Below are positions 13,917 through 17,063 of a DNA stretch of 17,063 nt, one piece after another. Numbering within the stretch: the stretch's first letter is position 1; each line of letters begins with the position of its first letter. Position numbers and translations under genes: made by a program. Source of the stretch: DAORHV01 sp964513925 (GTDB lineage Bacteria > Patescibacteriota > Gracilibacteria > Peribacterales > Peribacteraceae); NCBI GenBank assembly GCA_964513925.1, contig CAZENR010000021.1, positions 1 through 17,063 of the forward strand, read 5' to 3'. The notes under the pieces are model-generated. The model was not told the origin of the DNA, made no database searches, and saw only the letters and a program-made list of their open reading frames with translations.

Positions 13917-14456
13917 ATGCGCTTACCCCAGCTCATCACCGCGCATCCACCCTCGGTTCACTTGGCCGAGTACTGCCGCCAGCCCGCCCGCCGCATGCGG
14001 CCATTGACCGCATCGGCATTGGCCATGCAGCCGGTAGTGGGTAACGCCAAACGCGTCAGGCTGATAGAAGGAGAGGCTGCACTGCTGCTTACCTACAAGG
14101 GATACGATGCTGCGGTAACCAGCATGAACGAGATGGAAGATGGGCAGCGGTGGCATGTGCTGCAACTGCAGGGGCTGCAATCGCGCAAATCGTTCCGCGT
14201 GGCTTCGTGCTTTGCCATAGCCGAGTGTTTTGCCGAGCAGCTGCGTAGGTACATGGGTCACCCAGATGCCGAAGTGCAGCGGGTCACCATGCCTGACGAA
14301 AGCAGCATTACGAATATCGACGGTGCCAGGGATTACGAGGCGGCACTGCAAAAATACGAAGTCTATGCATCGCTGTTGGGCCTGCGCTACTCGCCGGAAG
14401 TGCGAGGGTACGTAGCCGATGTGCGCCAGTTGCTGCGAAACGCGGTAACGGGGTAA
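13917..14456 (+). CDS. Hypothetical protein, second gene of a tandem pair
   Basis: A 179-residue soluble protein with no family that I recognise. The N-terminal 30 residues are basic (HLAEYCRQPARRMRPL). The central part is a mixed alpha/beta region (RVRLIEGEAALLLTYKGYDA, WHVLQLQGLQS, FRVASCFAIAECFAEQLRRY), and the C-terminal third is helical (RDYEAALQKYEVYASLLGLR). It starts four bases after the preceding stop, without a Shine-Dalgarno and with no convincing -10, so it probably depends on the upstream promoter and translational coupling. An in-frame upstream extension to 13827 overlaps the previous gene and is less likely. It converges with the minus-strand gene whose stop lies 9 nt away. Confidence 0.75.
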   Translation: MRLPQLITAHPPSVHLAEYCRQPARRMRPLTASALAMQPVVGNAKRVRLIEGEAALLLTYKGYDAAVTSMNEMEDGQRWHVLQLQGLQSRKSFRVASCFAIAECFAEQLRRYMGHPDAEVQRVTMPDESSITNIDGARDYEAALQKYEVYASLLGLRYSPEVRGYVADVRQLLRNAVTG

Positions 14457-14465
14457 TGCATCCTA

Positions 14466-15362
14466 TTACGCGTGACCATCTTCAGTTCCCCGGAAAGCGC
14501 CGAATAGCTGCTTCGACGTGGTGCCGATAAGCGGGCGAACCGGTTTTACGGTCAGGTGCTCTATGGTGACATCGCGATCGCCGCGTTCCAGCGCCTGAAT
14601 GATGGGTACATGCTGGCCGTCTGTGGGAGCGTAAATGTAGTCGCGCCAGAGCATGTAGCCCTCTACTGTTTCCTGGTTGCCCGGTGCGACATAGGAAACC
14701 TTCTTTGCCTTGTCTGCTCCTTTAGCATGGTAGTGCTTTGCCAGGAGTTGCCCGCCATTGACTGTGCAGAGTCCGCGTCCTTCGCGGGCTGCCTGAAGGA
14801 AATTCTTCTCCATGCCGCCGCATGCGAAGCCCGGTTCCTTCGCTTGTTCCATGTACACATCTGCCTGTTCTTCGGTATCCAGCATGCGTCGCATGCGATC
14901 ACGAATATTCTCCCCGTACGACGCTATGGCCATCGGCGCATTGAATAGCAGAAAAATGCTGCGCAAGTCCGGATCACGGAATATGTCTATGCCCTGGTCC
15001 ATCTGTCGCTTGAAATACTCATTCGGAAACAGCGGCTTCAGTGTTTGGCCGTGGGTATAGAACATCCATGGATGGGTGCGGTGAACGCCTCGCATGCGTT
15101 CGCGCAGCTCTTCATCTGGAAAGAAGTTTTGTACCTTGTGAAGGTAGGGTAGGTAGCGCTCCGGATGATCTGCGGCCATTACCGTAAGCATGGCGGATCG
15201 AATGATGTCTACGCTCAAAAACGGTTGCACCTTGTCGGCCAACCGAAGAACGACTTCCGGGTCGCCTTGCACCTCTCTTTCCAGCTCAGCAACAATTTCA
15301 TCTCTGTTGCCGGCGTATCGTGCTACGAGCTTGTTGACATCGCCAGGTTTGGTCAGCGCCAT
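14466..15362 (-). CDS. Hypothetical soluble protein
   Basis: A 298-residue protein that I do not recognise. It looks cytosolic. The N-terminal third is helical (VNKLVARYAGNRDEIVAELE, DPEVVLRLADKVQPFLSVDI), the middle has many aromatic and charged residues (HRTHPWMFYTHGQTLKPLFP, NEYFKRQMDQGIDIFRDPDL), and the C-terminal part looks beta-rich (CTVNGGQLLAKHYHAK, VEGYMLWRDYIYAPTDGQHV). No signal peptide, membrane helix or known catalytic motif. I chose ATG 15362 because of the strong promoter placed exactly for it; the longer frame begins at a TTG at 15389. The winged-helix gene upstream ends 41 nt before this start. It may be part of the same transcript but also has its own promoter. Confidence 0.8.
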   Translation of the reverse strand: MALTKPGDVNKLVARYAGNRDEIVAELEREVQGDPEVVLRLADKVQPFLSVDIIRSAMLTVMAADHPERYLPYLHKVQNFFPDEELRERMRGVHRTHPWMFYTHGQTLKPLFPNEYFKRQMDQGIDIFRDPDLRSIFLLFNAPMAIASYGENIRDRMRRMLDTEEQADVYMEQAKEPGFACGGMEKNFLQAAREGRGLCTVNGGQLLAKHYHAKGADKAKKVSYVAPGNQETVEGYMLWRDYIYAPTDGQHVPIIQALERGDRDVTIEHLTVKPVRPLIGTTSKQLFGAFRGTEDGHA

Positions 15363-15369
15363 ATTGACA

Positions 15370-15397
15370 ATTTTATGAAAATACAGCAAAAGATCAA
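15370..15397 (-). promoter_or_regulatory. Promoter for the unknown gene starting at 15362, leaderless
   Basis: On the minus strand, TTGATC (15397-15392) and TAAAAT (15375-15370) are separated by 16 nt. The ATG follows after seven bases. No Shine-Dalgarno. It sits in the short gap after the winged-helix gene. Confidence 0.75.
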
Positions 15398-15403
15398 TAG
15401 ATT

Positions 15404-16234
15404 CTACCGGAAGAATTCCGCGATCTTGGCCCGCACGGTGTCCGCCTGCTTCCAGTTGCGCCAGACGGTCAGCTTAAAGCTATCGCGCATGCGGAATAGA
15501 TCCGAGACGATGTGCTGCGTTTGCTTATCGATCTTGTCGCTGGATGCAAACACCATGTCGAAGTGACTGCTGATATTTTTCGGGAAGATGCATTCCAGTA
15601 CGTATTCTCCGTACACGTTGATGTTGTATCCCTGTGCGGGGAACGGCGGCGTATCGGTACAACGGGCAAGGAATACTTTCTGGTTCTGCTCCGCAATAAG
15701 CGTATCGAGCGCCGATGTGTTGCCAAAGAGCCAGTGACACCGAATCCCGGCATCGGCGATACGCTTGTACAGCTCGCGCTGACCCGGCTTATTGCCCAGT
15801 TGCCACCACGCATGCGAGTAGAACTTAAACAGCATTTTTTCTTCGGGCGTTACGCGATAGAGCTGCACCAGAATGTGGTTCCACATGTTCTCTACATCTG
15901 CCAAGGTATCGAGTTCAAATACTTTGCGTTCCCCGGACTTCAGCGGAAACAGCGGCGTATTCTTCTGCATGTCCACCGCAGCGCGTTTGGTTTTTTCGGC
16001 AAAGAATTGCAGGTACGAGGCCCACATGAGGTTAATGGACACGTTGCCTTTTGTTTTCACCAGAATTTGCTCATCGGTTAGTCGCGTAACCGTCCGGTAC
16101 ACGTGCTGCAACGAAACGTCGATGTCTTTTTTCTTTAGCTGCGTATGTAATGCGCCCACGGTAATACCCGGCTGCTCCGACACTATCTCCAATACGGCAT
16201 TGAAAATGGGATGGAGCGGATCGAGTGTGAACAT
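15404..16234 (-). CDS. Winged-helix DNA-binding protein with C-terminal sensor-like domain
   Basis: A 276-residue protein. Residues about 8-65 form a winged helix: helix IFNAVLEIVSEQPG, helix VGALHTQLKKKD, recognition helix SLQHVYRTVTRLTDEQ and wing ILVKTKGNVSIN. The rest (about 85-276) is an alpha/beta domain with a Trp/Phe-rich core (MLFKFYSHAWWQLG) and segments (RELYKRIADAGIRCHWLFGN) that resemble the PLD-like or TrmB-type sensor domain of some regulators, though no HKD motif is present. It probably acts as a transcription regulator with a ligand-sensing C-terminus. The target is unknown; the unknown gene directly downstream is the first candidate. ATG 16234 is preceded by a -10 at the leaderless spacing. 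Confidence 0.72.
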   Translation of the reverse strand: MFTLDPLHPIFNAVLEIVSEQPGITVGALHTQLKKKDIDVSLQHVYRTVTRLTDEQILVKTKGNVSINLMWASYLQFFAEKTKRAAVDMQKNTPLFPLKSGERKVFELDTLADVENMWNHILVQLYRVTPEEKMLFKFYSHAWWQLGNKPGQRELYKRIADAGIRCHWLFGNTSALDTLIAEQNQKVFLARCTDTPPFPAQGYNINVYGEYVLECIFPKNISSHFDMVFASSDKIDKQTQHIVSDLFRMRDSFKLTVWRNWKQADTVRAKIAEFFR

Positions 16235-16240
16235 GAGTGC

Positions 16241-16246
16241 ATTCTA
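16241..16246 (-). promoter_or_regulatory. -10 element of a leaderless promoter for the winged-helix gene
   Basis: TAGAAT on the minus strand, six bases before ATG 16234, in the 28-nt gap after the upstream gene. No clear -35. Confidence 0.55.
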
Positions 16247-16262
16247 GGCGCCGACGCCTTGT

Positions 16263-17063
16263 TTATGCCAGTGGCCTGCGTCCGAGCAGCCAGTGGCGCA
16301 GCCAGGCCAAGCGCTGGCGGACGCCATGTAATTCCACCGATCCGCACATGTGCGTGTCCGCCATGGCGATTGCCGTCACATGCGTTCCCAGCCGTGCCCA
16401 ACGTGGTATGCGCAGCTCGCAGGCAATGGGGATGCCGGATGCGTCGCGTTGCACCGCCGTATACAGGCAGTAGTTCAAGGGAACAGGTTCGCCGGTCGCG
16501 TGATCCAGCAAGACAATGCCGGGTACGGTCGATGCCGCGTTGGGCCCGTGCGCAAGAAAACGTGCCTTCACGCGACGGGTGGCGAAATCAAAGTGCATAT
16601 CGCGCAGAGTCAATGCGGCGGTCGATTCCGGTAGCGACTCCGCTTCGCACGTGCCGATGGTGCGACAGTAACCCTGTGTGTCGAACAGCCCCCACGGACG
16701 CCACGATTCTTCAGCGAGAATGCGCAGGCCAAGCGTGCTTACTTGCCCCATGCCCACCAATGCGCCGCCCAGGCGTGCTGCGCCCCCTTTGGCCAGCATT
16801 GCCGCCGAATCCAGTGAATGGCGTATTGCGGGCATTACTTGCGGGAAGAGTCGCTTCGCAGCACCGACCCCCGCAAGAAGACGTGGAGGCAAATGCGCCG
16901 ATAAGTCGCGAAGTTGCACCTCTCCAAATAACGTGCCTCCCCCTACCGTTTTGCCGTTTGTGGCCAGAGTGAATTCCAGGGTATCCAACGGCACCTGGAA
17001 TGCCGTGATTTCAAACTGGCAATCCCTCGCACGCAAGTGCAACACGCCGTCGCGCAGGGTTCC
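16263..17063 (-). CDS. Hypothetical protein, partial (5' end outside window)
   Basis: The reading frame is open from the window edge, giving 266 residues without its N-terminus. I do not recognise it. It begins with regular beta-strand-like alternation (TLRDGVLHLRARDCQFEITA, LEFTLATNGKTV, TLFGEVQLRDLSAHLPPRLL), then a helical, Ala/Gly-rich stretch (AAMLAKGGAARLGGALVGMG). A second beta-rich half follows (ALTLRDMHFDFATRRVKARF, GSVELHG) and a basic C-terminus (LRHWLLGRRPLA). The first strands resemble lipid-binding beta domains of the LmeA/DUF2993 kind, but this is a weak impression. The internal GTG and TTG codons near the edge are not evidence of a start. It lies upstream of the winged-helix gene in the same orientation. 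Confidence 0.65.
   Translation of the reverse strand, partial: GTLRDGVLHLRARDCQFEITAFQVPLDTLEFTLATNGKTVGGGTLFGEVQLRDLSAHLPPRLLAGVGAAKRLFPQVMPAIRHSLDSAAMLAKGGAARLGGALVGMGQVSTLGLRILAEESWRPWGLFDTQGYCRTIGTCEAESLPESTAALTLRDMHFDFATRRVKARFLAHGPNAASTVPGIVLLDHATGEPVPLNYCLYTAVQRDASGIPIACELRIPRWARLGTHVTAIAMADTHMCGSVELHGVRQRLAWLRHWLLGRRPLA

Noticed and set aside
1..17063. Possible UGA-to-glycine recoding as in some candidate-phylum bacteria
   Set aside because: The recognised genes are complete without in-frame TGA codons, and TGA serves as a natural stop at 1828-1830.
1..17063. tRNA, rRNA, CRISPR array or insertion sequence
   Set aside because: I read for clover-leaf sequence, regularly spaced repeats, transposase motifs and terminal repeats and found none that I could support.

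Overview
This window is a compact bacterial segment of moderately high GC (mid-50s percent by eye) with fifteen protein-coding genes and no intergenic gap above about 160 bases. I see no rRNA, tRNA, CRISPR array, transposase or phage gene. Three features together suggest an uncultivated lineage, possibly in the candidate phyla radiation (a Peregrinibacteria/Peribacteria-like organism is a low-confidence guess): S-layer homology (SLH) repeats, long polyserine linkers in a secreted protein, and many unrecognised small proteins. The standard genetic code fits, because TGA ends genes at 1828-1830 and on the minus strand at 3616-3618.

Layout, left to right: a minus-strand membrane-anchored Cys-containing protein cut by the window edge (1-411); a BT1/FBT-family (folate/biopterin-type) transporter (496-1830); an SLH-domain surface protein (1858-2895); the 16S rRNA methyltransferase RsmE (2917-3615); a small unknown minus gene (3616-4026); a GC-rich TM plus coiled-coil protein bracketed by two DNA palindromes (4181-5083); a small three-helix membrane protein (5205-5546); an Lgt-family membrane protein (5554-6258) overlapping a radical SAM enzyme of the MJ0619/tetraether-synthase type (6236-7699); a family-2 glycosyltransferase (7743-8567); a shortened MscS channel (8564-9118, minus); a 1188-residue secreted caspase-like/Calx-beta protein (9187-12753); two unknown genes in tandem (12803-13912, 13917-14456); and three minus-strand genes at the right end, namely an unknown soluble protein, a winged-helix protein and a protein of unknown function cut by the edge.

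The strongest signal in the non-coding DNA is how genes are expressed. Most start codons have no Shine-Dalgarno sequence. Instead a TAnnnT -10 hexamer lies 6-9 nt upstream of the start, so transcription should begin at or next to the start codon (leaderless mRNA). This pattern also decides several starts. The one clear exception is the GTG-initiated gene at 4181, which has a GGAGA Shine-Dalgarno at ideal distance and GC-rich coding sequence, so it looks acquired.

The gene content leans heavily to the cell envelope: surface anchoring (SLH), membrane lipid or lipoprotein chemistry (Lgt-like plus radical SAM), glycosylation, mechanosensation and a large secreted multi-domain protein. The Lgt-like/radical SAM pair, with overlapping reading frames, is the best candidate for an undescribed two-gene lipid-modification system. 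That role is inferred, not shown.
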